From NCBI RefSeq assembly GCF_001832905.1, contig NZ_MKIR01000021.1, positions 1 to 64,000 of the forward strand: 64,000 bases of DNA, given 5' to 3'. Shown piece by piece: positions 36,388 to 45,171 of the stretch. The stretch comes from Floricoccus tropicus (GTDB taxonomy: Bacteria > Bacillota > Bacilli > Lactobacillales > Streptococcaceae). The notes beneath the pieces are model-generated. The model worked only from the letters and a program-made list of their open reading frames with translations. It was not told where the DNA came from and made no database searches. The position numbers were made by a program, and so were the translations under genes. Each line of letters starts with the position of its first letter. The first letter of the stretch is position 1.

Positions 36388-38880
36388 TTATCTGTATCCA
36401 CCACCAGGCACTCCAAGATACTCTTCTAGAGTTTTACCTGAGTTATAAATACTTGTTGCCTTGTTTCCAACATATCTAACATGCCATGGTTCATATTGAT
36501 AACCAGTGATTGAATCTTTTCCTTCAGGAAAACGAACGATGAACCCATACTTATGAGCATTTTGAGCAATCCAGTTAGATTCCCTAGCACTCACAATTAA
36601 TGAACCATCACTACGAAGTAAATCAAAGGCTAAACCAGTTTGATGTTCTGAAAATCCAGGACGAGCTGAATATGTATCGGCAGCGGCTTTACCATCTCTA
36701 TTTACATAACTTTGGTATAGTTGAGCTTGTGTTGCATAGCTACGATAACCACTGTATGAATTTGAAACGTCCATTCCACTTGCTCTCATAGCTGAAATTA
36801 ATTTTCTAAGATTAGCTATAGCCTCTGAATTTTCACCAGGTGCATAAGTGGAAGGAATTGAATTCTTTTTATTTACTATCAAGATACCATTTACTATGGT
36901 CATTCCTTTATTTTGATTGTTATTTCCACTAGAATCGGTAGTTATTTGAACATAGCGTCTTGCCCCGCTTCCAGCAATATAACTTATCCACTTAACACCG
37001 TCGTTTGTCACTATATTATCATAAACTACTGTCATCCCTTTATCATAGAATGCAAGATCGGGACTAGATTTTTTAGGTTCATTTTTAACACCAGTCCTTG
37101 TAGTAAATGTATATGTTCCACTTTCTGGAACTAATTTCCATGTGTCGTTAGGCTTAGAACCTTCTTTTGGTAATTGAAGATCTTGTTCTAAAATACAAGT
37201 ATTGAGATTTCCATCCTTATATTCTACTTTATAAGAATAATTAGAATGACTCATATTATCCACATTAACTTCTTTAACGGTACCAACCCAACCTCTGCGT
37301 GCTGAAATATTGTTACCATCTGATTCATAACGCGCACCATTACCAAGTTGAACATTATCGCCTACTTGGTATTTAGGAGATTTTGTTGGTTTTTGAATAT
37401 CTTGTTCTAAAACGTAATTATTTTGAAGTGTAGCACTACCACTACTAAAGACTATTTTATAAGAGTAGTTAGAGTGACTCTTTTTATCAACTCTGACTTC
37501 TTTAATTGTACCAATCCAACCTTGACGTTCTGATATATTGTTACCGTTTGATTCATAACGCGCACCACTACCAAGTTGAACAGTGTCACCTACTTTATAT
37601 TTAGCATCTGAGGAATTAGAATCTGGTTTTGGTAATTGAAGATCTTGTTCCAAAATACAAGTATTGAGATTTCCATTCTTATATTCAACTTTATAAGAAT
37701 AATTAGAATGACTCATATTATCTACATTAACTTCTTTAACGGTACCAATCCAACCTCTGCGTGCTGAAATATTGTTACCATCTGATTCATAACGCGCACC
37801 ATTACCAAGTTGAACATTATCGCCTACTTGGTATTTAGGAGATTTTGTTGGTTTTTGAATATCTTGTTCTAAAACGTAATTATTTTGAAGTGTAGCACTA
37901 CCACTACTAAAGACTATTTTATAAGAGTAGTTAGAGTGACTCTTTTTATCAACTCTGACTTCTTTAATTGTACCAATCCAACCTTGACGTTCTGATATAT
38001 TGTTACCGTTTGATTCATATCGCGCACCACTACCAAGTTGAACAATGTCACCTACTTTATATTTAGCATCCGCAGCCTGTTCGTTGTTTTGGCTAATTTG
38101 TACATATCTCCTTGCACCGCTTGAAGCTATGTAGCTAATCCAGTCAGCACCATCGTAAGTTACTTTATTATCATAATTAACAGTCATACCTTTTTCATAT
38201 GTTGCAACAGTAGAACTAGATTTCTTTGGTTCAGACTTTATAGGACAAGAGAAAGTGAATTTATATGTCCCGTTCTCAGGAACTAATTTCCATTCATTAT
38301 CAGGTTTAGGTTCGGGTTTTTGTTCATCTATTTGGACATAATATCTGTTTCCACCAAAGGAAACATAGCTTATCCAAGTTTGACCATCAATTGAAACCTT
38401 ACTATCATAATTGACGCTCATTCCTTTATCAAAATAGGTAATTATTTTACCATTTTTAGTTGGTGAATCTTTGATTATACACTTATTTTTGAAAACATAT
38501 TTTCCTTGTTCAGGGACTCTCGTCCATGCATCCATTGCTAGAGATGGCTTTATATTTTCTTCAACGTTATAAGTTGAAGTTAATGCATCCTTTCTAATAT
38601 CATCATCAGATAACACATCCTTATTATCTTTAGGTTCCTTATCAGAATTTTGAATGGCATTAGTAGATGAATTTTTTATTTCTGATGGATTATCTTCATT
38701 TTTAGTTGATATTTCATTTTCGTCTTTGAGCTTATCATCAATTGAGTTGACAGTTTGATTTTGACTATTACTTGTCTCAGCACTAGCAATAATTGTAAAA
38801 GCATCTTGGCTCTTGTCGATACCGATAGCTAGACTTAAAACTGCTCCACTTAGTAATAAGTACTTACTTACTTTTTTCAT
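36388..38880 (-). CDS. Wall-associated D-alanyl-D-alanine carboxypeptidase (VanY type) with seven repeats
   Basis: 830 residues. Signal peptide ending about ASA34; a 70-residue acidic/Asn-rich linker; two bacterial SH3-like repeats (about 118-184, 196-262; pattern WxxVPExGxYxF...GMxVNYD...WISY...RRYVQI); four KYxVGD...LEQD repeats (272-343, 348-415, 426-497, 502-569); a third SH3-like repeat (580-646); then an M15B peptidase domain with zinc ligands His746 (SEHQTG), Asp753 (LAFD) and His800, and catalytic Glu797 (YEPWH). It trims D-Ala from peptidoglycan stem peptides. No LPXTG motif, so the repeats must hold it to the wall. The gene lies inside the valS-end duplication. Confidence 0.93.
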   Translation of the reverse strand: MKKVSKYLLLSGAVLSLAIGIDKSQDAFTIIASAETSNSQNQTVNSIDDKLKDENEISTKNEDNPSEIKNSSTNAIQNSDKEPKDNKDVLSDDDIRKDALTSTYNVEENIKPSLAMDAWTRVPEQGKYVFKNKCIIKDSPTKNGKIITYFDKGMSVNYDSKVSIDGQTWISYVSFGGNRYYVQIDEQKPEPKPDNEWKLVPENGTYKFTFSCPIKSEPKKSSSTVATYEKGMTVNYDNKVTYDGADWISYIASSGARRYVQISQNNEQAADAKYKVGDIVQLGSGARYESNGNNISERQGWIGTIKEVRVDKKSHSNYSYKIVFSSGSATLQNNYVLEQDIQKPTKSPKYQVGDNVQLGNGARYESDGNNISARRGWIGTVKEVNVDNMSHSNYSYKVEYKNGNLNTCILEQDLQLPKPDSNSSDAKYKVGDTVQLGSGARYESNGNNISERQGWIGTIKEVRVDKKSHSNYSYKIVFSSGSATLQNNYVLEQDIQKPTKSPKYQVGDNVQLGNGARYESDGNNISARRGWVGTVKEVNVDNMSHSNYSYKVEYKDGNLNTCILEQDLQLPKEGSKPNDTWKLVPESGTYTFTTRTGVKNEPKKSSPDLAFYDKGMTVVYDNIVTNDGVKWISYIAGSGARRYVQITTDSSGNNNQNKGMTIVNGILIVNKKNSIPSTYAPGENSEAIANLRKLISAMRASGMDVSNSYSGYRSYATQAQLYQSYVNRDGKAAADTYSARPGFSEHQTGLAFDLLRSDGSLIVSARESNWIAQNAHKYGFIVRFPEGKDSITGYQYEPWHVRYVGNKATSIYNSGKTLEEYLGVPGGGYR
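37144..38067 (-). repeat. Tandem 462-bp duplication inside the carboxypeptidase gene
   Basis: Unit 1 (38067-37606) and unit 2 (37605-37144) each encode two KYxVGD...EQD modules. Their proteins differ at only a few residues (for example I/T, I/V, N/D), so the duplication is recent. Confidence 0.9.
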
Positions 38881-39274
38881 TCTTATTTCCTCTCAAGCTT
38901 TCATTCTATAATTGAATATTAGCACTCATTTAGTTTTATGTCAATAATATTACATAAAAGTTTTTTAAGTGTCTAATATTTCAATTTTGTTTCATTGTTT
39001 AAGTGTAATTGATAACACTATAGGTTTTTGTATTGACTCTACCTTACACAATTATTAAATAAAATATATAAATAAATTTTACTATTCTTATAAGTAAAAA
39101 TAGTATAATATCTTAAAAGGTACGATTTTCAGCTTAAACGTTAGATTATTTATTATAAAATATGACCTATTTGTTTAATTTGAACTAATTAACAGTATTA
39201 TATAGAAAAAAGATCATATATAAAGAATAGGAAATTTTAGATGGTATATTTCAGCAGAAGTGCAAATCCAATAT

Positions 39275-39373
39275 TAAACCAGAAGTAGTTGAAAAAGAAA
39301 AAGAAAAACAAGCTGACTATCAAGAAAAATTCAATGCGACAAAAGAACGTATTGAACAATTAGAAAGCTTATA
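39275..39373 (+). repeat. 99-bp direct repeat, copy 2 (orphan valS 3' end)
   Basis: A copy of the last 99 bases of valS, without the rest of the gene, 3171 bases downstream of the real end and followed by a strong terminator that is probably the ancestral valS terminator. Confidence 0.95.
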
Positions 39374-39378
39374 ATTAA

Positions 39379-39412
39379 AAAAACTATCCTTGTGAGAATG
39401 AGGATAGTTTTT
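39379..39412 (+). terminator. Terminator behind the orphan valS end
   Basis: 12-bp perfect stem AAAAACTATCCT / AGGATAGTTTTT with a 10-base loop. Confidence 0.88.
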
Positions 39413-39681
39413 CTATGCCGTTTTATACCTTTCATGATTAAAAAATAACCACTTATGATTTTAACTTGTTTTTATTTATTTTATTGTGTTATACTTCAAT
39501 AAAATAAAGTCTTGGAAATTGTGTGAAAGATAATTGGAATAAAAATATGTAAGGACATAATCATATCGTGTCCGGGATTGTCTTTTAGTCTTTTAAGATA
39601 AGATAATAAATAATACTAAATAATTTATTATACTTACTTATTAGTAAATAGATTTAATATGTATTTGGGGGACATACTATT

Positions 39682-39885
39682 GTGGAAAATCAAACTAGAA
39701 TGTTATCAGTAAAGAAGATTCGAAAAATAAATTTTTTATTTAGTTTAATATCTTTTGTTTTAATGCTAGTAGCAAGTATAATCTGTTTTTGGAACAGTCA
39801 TAGATTTTTAGGAGTTATATGTGCACTATTGGGAGTAGTTTCAGTAATTAATGCACTTAAAATGGATGATATGTATATCTCTTAG
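39682..39885 (+). CDS. Small two-helix membrane protein
   Basis: 67 residues from GTG 39682, with GGGGG 12 bases upstream. A basic N-terminus (VKKIRKIN) and two hydrophobic segments (FLFSLISFVLMLVASIICF; FLGVICALLGVVSVINAL). First of four tiny membrane proteins. Function unknown. Confidence 0.55.
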   Translation: MENQTRMLSVKKIRKINFLFSLISFVLMLVASIICFWNSHRFLGVICALLGVVSVINALKMDDMYIS

Positions 39886-40062
39886 AATAATGTGTAAGCA
39901 AAGAATTCTTACAAAATTGTAAGTTTTGATATTATAAATGTCAGATTACTTGATTGTATTCTTGATAAAATATATTTAAAGAAGATGATGTAGTGCATAA
40001 TGTAAGGATTAGTGATGAATATTTTATGTAATCACAATCTATCAAGAAAGGATAAATGAAAT

Positions 40063-40245
40063 ATGGGTAAAGCTTTGAAAATTTATTTATTTTTTATGAT
40101 GATAGTGTGTTTTATTATGTCAGCAGTAAGTGTGGTATTTTTAGGGAAAGAAAATTACTTACTTGGTCTACCGACGTTTGCTATTGCTGGATCTTTATTA
40201 TGGAAAATAATGAAATTTAATATGGACTTAAGAAGTTTAAAATAA
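40063..40245 (+). CDS. Small two-helix membrane protein
   Basis: 60 residues, two hydrophobic segments (IYLFFMMIVCFIMSAVSVVFL; LLGLPTFAIAGSLLWKI). AAAGGA ribosome site, about 9 bases before ATG 40063. The 177 bases before it carry a CTTACA/TGTAAG hairpin (39908-39923). Function unknown. Confidence 0.55.
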   Translation: MGKALKIYLFFMMIVCFIMSAVSVVFLGKENYLLGLPTFAIAGSLLWKIMKFNMDLRSLK

Positions 40246-40281
40246 TTTTGAACAATAAAATATTAAAAGAGAGGTAATGAG

Positions 40282-40497
40282 ATGGAAGAAAAGAAAAGTC
40301 CTGTTTTAAATGCTAGCCAGTTACAATTGCTGATTTCAATTGCAGTATGTTTATCTATCGTTATAGTAAGTGTAATATTAATTGGTCAAGGCAAGATTGG
40401 ATTAGGTATAAGTGGTTTAGTCTTATCTGTTGCATCAACAACCGTTGCTTTTAATATAAGTGAAAAGCTTTGGAGTGATGAAGAAATTGAAGAGTAA
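40282..40497 (+). CDS. Small two-helix membrane protein
   Basis: 71 residues. Two hydrophobic segments (LLISIAVCLSIVIVSVILI; GLGISGLVLSVASTTVAF) and an acidic C-terminus (WSDEEIEE). GAGAGG ribosome site before ATG 40282; 36 bases after the previous gene. Function unknown. Confidence 0.6.
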   Translation: MEEKKSPVLNASQLQLLISIAVCLSIVIVSVILIGQGKIGLGISGLVLSVASTTVAFNISEKLWSDEEIEE

Positions 40498-40557
40498 AAT
40501 TAAGGGTAGTGAAATGAAAACTTTTTCACTACTCATTTTTTATAATATGGAGGAGCT

Positions 40558-40704
40558 ATGATTTTATTATTATTATTTTTAGTTATATTCGGGGTTGTTT
40601 TAGTAATATCAGGAAATAATACAAATGATAAATCAAGTATGGTCACGGGATTTGTCTTATTATTGGTATATGCAGTTTTATTTTTATATTTGGGAGTATT
40701 ATGA
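40558..40704 (+). CDS. Tiny hydrophobic protein, translationally coupled
   Basis: 48 residues from ATG 40558 with AGGAG 4 bases upstream: a Leu-rich helix (MILLLLFLVIFGVVLVISG), a short polar turn, and a second hydrophobic helix. Its TGA overlaps the next ATG (ATGA), a strong sign that it is real. Function unknown. Confidence 0.6.
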   Translation: MILLLLFLVIFGVVLVISGNNTNDKSSMVTGFVLLLVYAVLFLYLGVL

Positions 40705-41537
40705 TAAAAAAACAAAAGCTATATTTTATTCTTACAGTTATTGTTCTTTTACCAATTTTAATTTATTTAAGAACAGTGGATTATTCAATGGATGGAAACT
40801 ACAGACATATAGACGTCCAAGAAGTACCTGAGTATGTCCCGAAATTAAAAATAAAAAAAGGTTTAGTACTTCCTTATTCCTCTAAAGATAATCTACAGGT
40901 AACACAAATTAAATTATTAAACTATAATAGAAAAATTGTAAATCTAAATAATCTCTCTTGGCCTTTAAGACTTAAATTTAATTATGAAGATGGATATTTT
41001 TCAAATTATAATATGCCAGATATGGAAGGTGACTTCAGTGATCACTGGTATAAAGATGGATCCAAAGCTCTAGAAAGACATGGAAATGTCAAAAAAAGGT
41101 TCTCAAATGCTGAAGGTAAATTAGAAGATATCGCTTATCAAGATTTTACAAAAAACTTACAAGATAAGATATGGGTAATTAAGTATCTTGAAAATGAGAA
41201 TTATGATAAGGTGAAATTATCAATAAATAATGCAGAAATTTTTTATAAAGATGGCTCAAGTAAAAAATTCAGTGTTCAAAATGTTAAGGTAACGATCGGT
41301 ATGGCGCAATATTATGATGCAGATACTAACGAAAAAAAATATAAAGATTATATAGCTAGTCTAGATAAAGCTTTAAAGTGTACAACTATTGAACAAATGG
41401 AAAAGAATGGCATAGCAACATCATTAGACTTTAATATATCAGATTATAAGTATACAAGTCTCTCTTTAAGATTTATACAATATAATTACGAAGATGTCGA
41501 TTTTAATGAAGAAAATGTAGTTTTGTATAATGACTGA
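40701..41537 (+). CDS. Membrane-anchored extracytoplasmic protein, unknown
   Basis: 278 residues. One N-terminal membrane segment (KLYFILTVIVLLPILIYL) and a soluble outer domain of about 250 residues rich in Tyr, Asn, Asp and Lys; one cysteine only. It is coupled to the 48-residue gene in front. I recognise no family. The AT-rich codon use and lack of matches in memory suggest accessory DNA. Confidence 0.6.
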   Translation: MIKKQKLYFILTVIVLLPILIYLRTVDYSMDGNYRHIDVQEVPEYVPKLKIKKGLVLPYSSKDNLQVTQIKLLNYNRKIVNLNNLSWPLRLKFNYEDGYFSNYNMPDMEGDFSDHWYKDGSKALERHGNVKKRFSNAEGKLEDIAYQDFTKNLQDKIWVIKYLENENYDKVKLSINNAEIFYKDGSSKKFSVQNVKVTIGMAQYYDADTNEKKYKDYIASLDKALKCTTIEQMEKNGIATSLDFNISDYKYTSLSLRFIQYNYEDVDFNEENVVLYND

Positions 41538-41599
41538 TTTTTAACGTTTTTGATGTTGGTTTTCTTTTAACTGGGGTACTATCTCTTTAACTAATTAAT

Positions 41600-41650
41600 A
41601 AAAAAAGCTTAGAGATTTAACCTTGAGGGGTCGAAATTTCTAGCTTTTTT
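41600..41650 (+). terminator. Terminator before the helicase gene
   Basis: AAAAAAGCTTAGA / TCTAGCTTTTTT arms (one bulge) around a long loop, with T-run. Confidence 0.6.
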
Positions 41651-41675
41651 CATGCCTTCTTGATAAGATAGATTC

Positions 41676-44555
41676 ATGAATGAACAAGACATGATGATGC
41701 AGGCATTGAGTAAGGCCTATATAGATGGTAGCAGTGGTCAGGCAGATAGTATCCACGCGCCAAAATTACTTAAAAACGATAGAGAAAGCAAAGAGACGGT
41801 TCTTGCTGCAGTACTTCGCGACTTGGAAGACTGTCAGACTTTTGATATATCTACTGCCTTTGTTACAAAGGCTGGTTTAGCCCTCTTGAAAACTACTTTG
41901 TCAGATTTAGCTGATAAGGGTATTTCAGGTAGGCTTGTTACCTCAACATACTTAGGATTTAATAATCCATTAGTATTTCGTGAACTCTTAAAGATTCCTA
42001 ACCTTGAAGTGCGAGTTTCGAATTTAGAAGGGTTCCATGTTAAGGGATATTTTTTCAAGAAAAAAGACTATAACTCTTATATTATTGGTTCTTCTAATTT
42101 AACGGATACGGCCCTTAAAACTAATTTTGAATGGAATTTTAGATTTACCTCAAAAATTAGTGGAAATACAGCCAAGGAACTGGAAAAAGAATTTGAAAAA
42201 CTTTTTAATTCATCCAATGAACTTACAGATTCATGGTTAAAAGAATATGAAAAAAATTATATTTGGCCGAAATTCAATTCAGTATCAAACCAAGTTCCCC
42301 GTGAACTTGAAAAATTAGAGATTACTCCAAATTCTATGCAGAAAAAGTCTCTTGATAATCTTGAACTTTTGCGACAGGATGGAAAAGAAAAAGCACTTTT
42401 AATATCAGCAACCGGGACAGGGAAGACTTACTTATCAGCATTAGATGTTGCACAAGCAAAGCCTGATAAGATCCTTTTCATTGTCCATAGGGAACAGATT
42501 TTAAAGGACGCCATGGAGTCCTTTAAAAATGTACTGGGCGGCTTTGTTAGTGACTATGGATTTTACACAGGTACGCAAAAAGACCTATCATCTAAATATA
42601 TTTTTGCGACAGTACAATCACTCTCAAAGGAAGAAAATTTATCAAGTTTTGCCAGAGACCACTTTGATTATATTTTGATTGATGAGGTTCATAAGGCAGG
42701 AGCAAAATCATATCTTGATATTTTGAATTATTTCCACCCTAAATTTCTGCTAGGGATGACAGCAACTCCTGAAAGAACAGATGATTTTAATATTTTTCAA
42801 ATTTTTGACTACAACATAGCTTATGAAATAAGACTTCAAGATGCAATGGACGAAGATTTACTCGTTCCCTTTCATTACTACGGAGTAACTGACTTTGAAA
42901 AAGATGGTGACTTTATAGATGATACAGCTAGTCTCAGTCGTTTAATAAGTGAGGAAAGAGTAGATTATCTTTTGGACAAAATTAGCTACTATGGTGTATC
43001 AGGAGATAAGGTTCGAGGTCTAGTTTTCTGTTCAAGCGTTGATGAATCACGCGCTATGAGTGAGATTTTCAATGAGCGTGGTTATAAAACAAGCTACCTC
43101 TCTGGAAATGATTCTATCCTTGAACGGGAGCGACAGATTGAACTTCTTGAAATGGGGCAGCTTGACTACATTTTTACTCGAGATATTTTCAATGAAGGTA
43201 TTGATATTCCAAGCGTCAATCAGATTGTTATGCTGAGAAATACGGAGTCTAATATTGTCTTTATTCAGCAGCTCGGACGAGGACTTAGAAAACATTATTC
43301 CAAAGATTACACTGTCATTATTGACTTCATCGGTAACTATAAAAATAATTATCTGATTCCTCAGGCTCTGACTGGTGACAACACTGCAAGTAAGGATTCG
43401 CTTCGTCGCGACCTCTTTGCGACAAACTATCTATCTGGCCTTTCATCTATCAACTTTGAAGCTATCGCCAAGGAAAAAATATACGAGTCTATAAATTCGG
43501 TAAAACTTGATTCAGTCAAGTTCCTCCGTGATTCTTATAACCGGTTGAAAAATCGTTTGGGGAAAATTCCTAAGCTACTTGATTTTGAAAAATTTGCGGA
43601 AGTCGACCCATTCATTCTCGCCACAAAATTTGATAGCTATCCATCCTTGTTAAGGAAGATTGAACTAGATTATGATGGTAAATTAGATGAAGATGAATTT
43701 ATCATGCTAAGATTTTTTGGTCGTGAACTTCTAAAGGGAAAATCAAAAGGAGAATTACTCTTACTCGAATATTTAATGGAAAAAGAGAACATATCAAAAG
43801 ATAATTTCTTTACCCTCTGTCATGATTTAGATATTCTAATGGATGAAGAAACTTTTGCTACCCTAATTAAGGTTTTAAACATGACGTTCTGGACATCTAT
43901 TTATAAAAAGGTTTACTCAGTTCCTTTTATCAAATATGATGAAAAGTCACAACTTATATCAAAATCTGATGCCTTAATTTCTGCCTTGAAAAATCCAGAT
44001 TTTATTGAAAACTTAAGGGATTATCTTGCTACTGCAAAAGTCAAAAACCACAACTTTGATAATAGACAAGTTATGACACAAGGTCAAAAATATGAAAAAC
44101 GTGATGTTACTAGATTTCTTAACTTTGACCACCAAGAAGTTGATTTGGCTATTGCTGGCTATAAAATAAGACCAGATAAGAAGAAAATGATGATTTTCTT
44201 GACTATGACAAAGACTGAGGAATCAACAAGTACTCAGATTAAATATGTTAATAAGTTTATCGGAAAATCTAAAGTTTCTTGGTATAGCAAGCGTAAAAGA
44301 AATCTTAATAGTCCTGAAATCAAGGCGCTTTTAGACTATGAGAATAACGGGATGGAAGTCTACGTCTTTATCAAAAAGTCGGATGCCGAAAAGGAAAGTG
44401 ACTCATATTTCGTTGGACGAGCAAGACCACTTCTTGAAACCATCCGAGAATGTAAGATAGATAAACATGATGGAAGCCAGGAAGATGTTGTTGAGACATA
44501 TTTTGAGTTTATCGATACAATAGATGATGATTTATATGGATATTTACTTGGATAA
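41676..44555 (+). CDS. PLD-nuclease / DEAD-box helicase fusion with DUF3427-type C-terminus
   Basis: 959 residues. N-terminal phospholipase D-like domain with H121-x-K123 and GSSN (138-141). Superfamily 2 helicase: Walker A ATGTGKT (244-250), DEVH (335-338), TATPER (361-366), QQLGRGLRKH (motif VI), then a C-terminal region of about 400 residues fitting DUF3427. Family members are DNA/RNA helicases of unclear role, some in defence islands; in streptococci they look like stable chromosomal genes. No ribosome site; the extended -10 TGATAAGAT ends 6 bases before ATG 41676, so the mRNA may be leaderless. Confidence 0.85.
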   Translation: MNEQDMMMQALSKAYIDGSSGQADSIHAPKLLKNDRESKETVLAAVLRDLEDCQTFDISTAFVTKAGLALLKTTLSDLADKGISGRLVTSTYLGFNNPLVFRELLKIPNLEVRVSNLEGFHVKGYFFKKKDYNSYIIGSSNLTDTALKTNFEWNFRFTSKISGNTAKELEKEFEKLFNSSNELTDSWLKEYEKNYIWPKFNSVSNQVPRELEKLEITPNSMQKKSLDNLELLRQDGKEKALLISATGTGKTYLSALDVAQAKPDKILFIVHREQILKDAMESFKNVLGGFVSDYGFYTGTQKDLSSKYIFATVQSLSKEENLSSFARDHFDYILIDEVHKAGAKSYLDILNYFHPKFLLGMTATPERTDDFNIFQIFDYNIAYEIRLQDAMDEDLLVPFHYYGVTDFEKDGDFIDDTASLSRLISEERVDYLLDKISYYGVSGDKVRGLVFCSSVDESRAMSEIFNERGYKTSYLSGNDSILERERQIELLEMGQLDYIFTRDIFNEGIDIPSVNQIVMLRNTESNIVFIQQLGRGLRKHYSKDYTVIIDFIGNYKNNYLIPQALTGDNTASKDSLRRDLFATNYLSGLSSINFEAIAKEKIYESINSVKLDSVKFLRDSYNRLKNRLGKIPKLLDFEKFAEVDPFILATKFDSYPSLLRKIELDYDGKLDEDEFIMLRFFGRELLKGKSKGELLLLEYLMEKENISKDNFFTLCHDLDILMDEETFATLIKVLNMTFWTSIYKKVYSVPFIKYDEKSQLISKSDALISALKNPDFIENLRDYLATAKVKNHNFDNRQVMTQGQKYEKRDVTRFLNFDHQEVDLAIAGYKIRPDKKKMMIFLTMTKTEESTSTQIKYVNKFIGKSKVSWYSKRKRNLNSPEIKALLDYENNGMEVYVFIKKSDAEKESDSYFVGRARPLLETIRECKIDKHDGSQEDVVETYFEFIDTIDDDLYGYLLG

Positions 44556-44558
44556 GAT

Positions 44559-44588
44559 AAAAAAACTGCTTTGATGAGCAGTTTTTTA
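44559..44588 (+). terminator. Terminator of the helicase gene
   Basis: AAAAACTGCT / AGCAGTTTTT stem, 5 bases after the stop. Confidence 0.85.
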
Positions 44589-44645
44589 TATGTTTTATAT
44601 ACAATTTAAGGTATAATTAACTTCCAATAAAAGGAGGTGATGATT

Positions 44646-45164
44646 ATGAAGATACTATTGATTGGCTCGCCAGGATCTGGTAAGTCAACTTTTGCAAATG
44701 AAATTGAACAAGTTTCTGATATTGCCATCTTACATTTGGATAAGATTTGGCATACAACGGATTATAGTCAAGAGGCTGAAAAGTGGTTCATTTCTGAGCA
44801 AGAAAAATTTATGACCAGTCATGATTCATGGATTGTTGATGGAAATTATTTCGGTTCAATGGACACAAGGCTCAAGTACGCTGATACTGTAGTCTTATTA
44901 AATATTTCTAAATATAAGCGTGTTTATAGAATTATTAAACGTTCCATAAAGCGACGTTTGTCTAAAAAGAGCCAAGTAGACATGGCCTCTAATTTTTCAG
45001 AAAAATTTGATAAGGAGTATTTTGATTTCTTGAAGTTTGCTTGGAATTACGACAAGAATTTTGAAAGTAAGGAAAAAGAATTAGGAATTGTTAATCCCAT
45101 AATCATCAGAAATAAGAAGGATAAGGAAAAGTTTATAAACACTTTTCTTAGGAATGGCAGGTAG
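44646..45164 (+). CDS. P-loop NTPase, adenylate kinase/topology-modulation type
   Basis: 172 residues. Walker A GSPGSGKST at the N-terminus, LHLDKIWH, WIVDGNYFGSMDTRLKYAD, and an arginine-rich lid (RVYRIIKRSIKRRLSKK). Such proteins are annotated topology modulation or FlaR-like; the true substrate is unknown. ATG 44646 lies 8 bases after AAGGAGG. Tandem paralogue follows. Confidence 0.8.
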   Translation: MKILLIGSPGSGKSTFANEIEQVSDIAILHLDKIWHTTDYSQEAEKWFISEQEKFMTSHDSWIVDGNYFGSMDTRLKYADTVVLLNISKYKRVYRIIKRSIKRRLSKKSQVDMASNFSEKFDKEYFDFLKFAWNYDKNFESKEKELGIVNPIIIRNKKDKEKFINTFLRNGR

Positions 45165-45171
45165 AAAATTT

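Larger units (their letters stand above)
38881..39681. other. Gene-free region holding the carboxypeptidase promoter side, valS relic and a terminator
   Basis: About 390 AT-rich bases upstream of the carboxypeptidase, then the valS-end copy (39275-39373), its terminator (39379-39412), and about 265 bases with a weak TTGTTT...TATACT promoter near 39470-39495 and a small hairpin GGACA/TGTCC (39553-39573). No further gene seen. Confidence 0.7.

Noticed and set aside
37144-38067. Repeats in the carboxypeptidase gene read as a CRISPR or IS trace
   Set aside because: They are in frame, code for protein modules and are two 462-bp tandem units; no spacers, no terminal inverted repeats.
36203-39275. 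The valS-flanked segment called a prophage or ICE
   Set aside because: Only one gene is inside; no integrase, relaxase, replication or phage genes.
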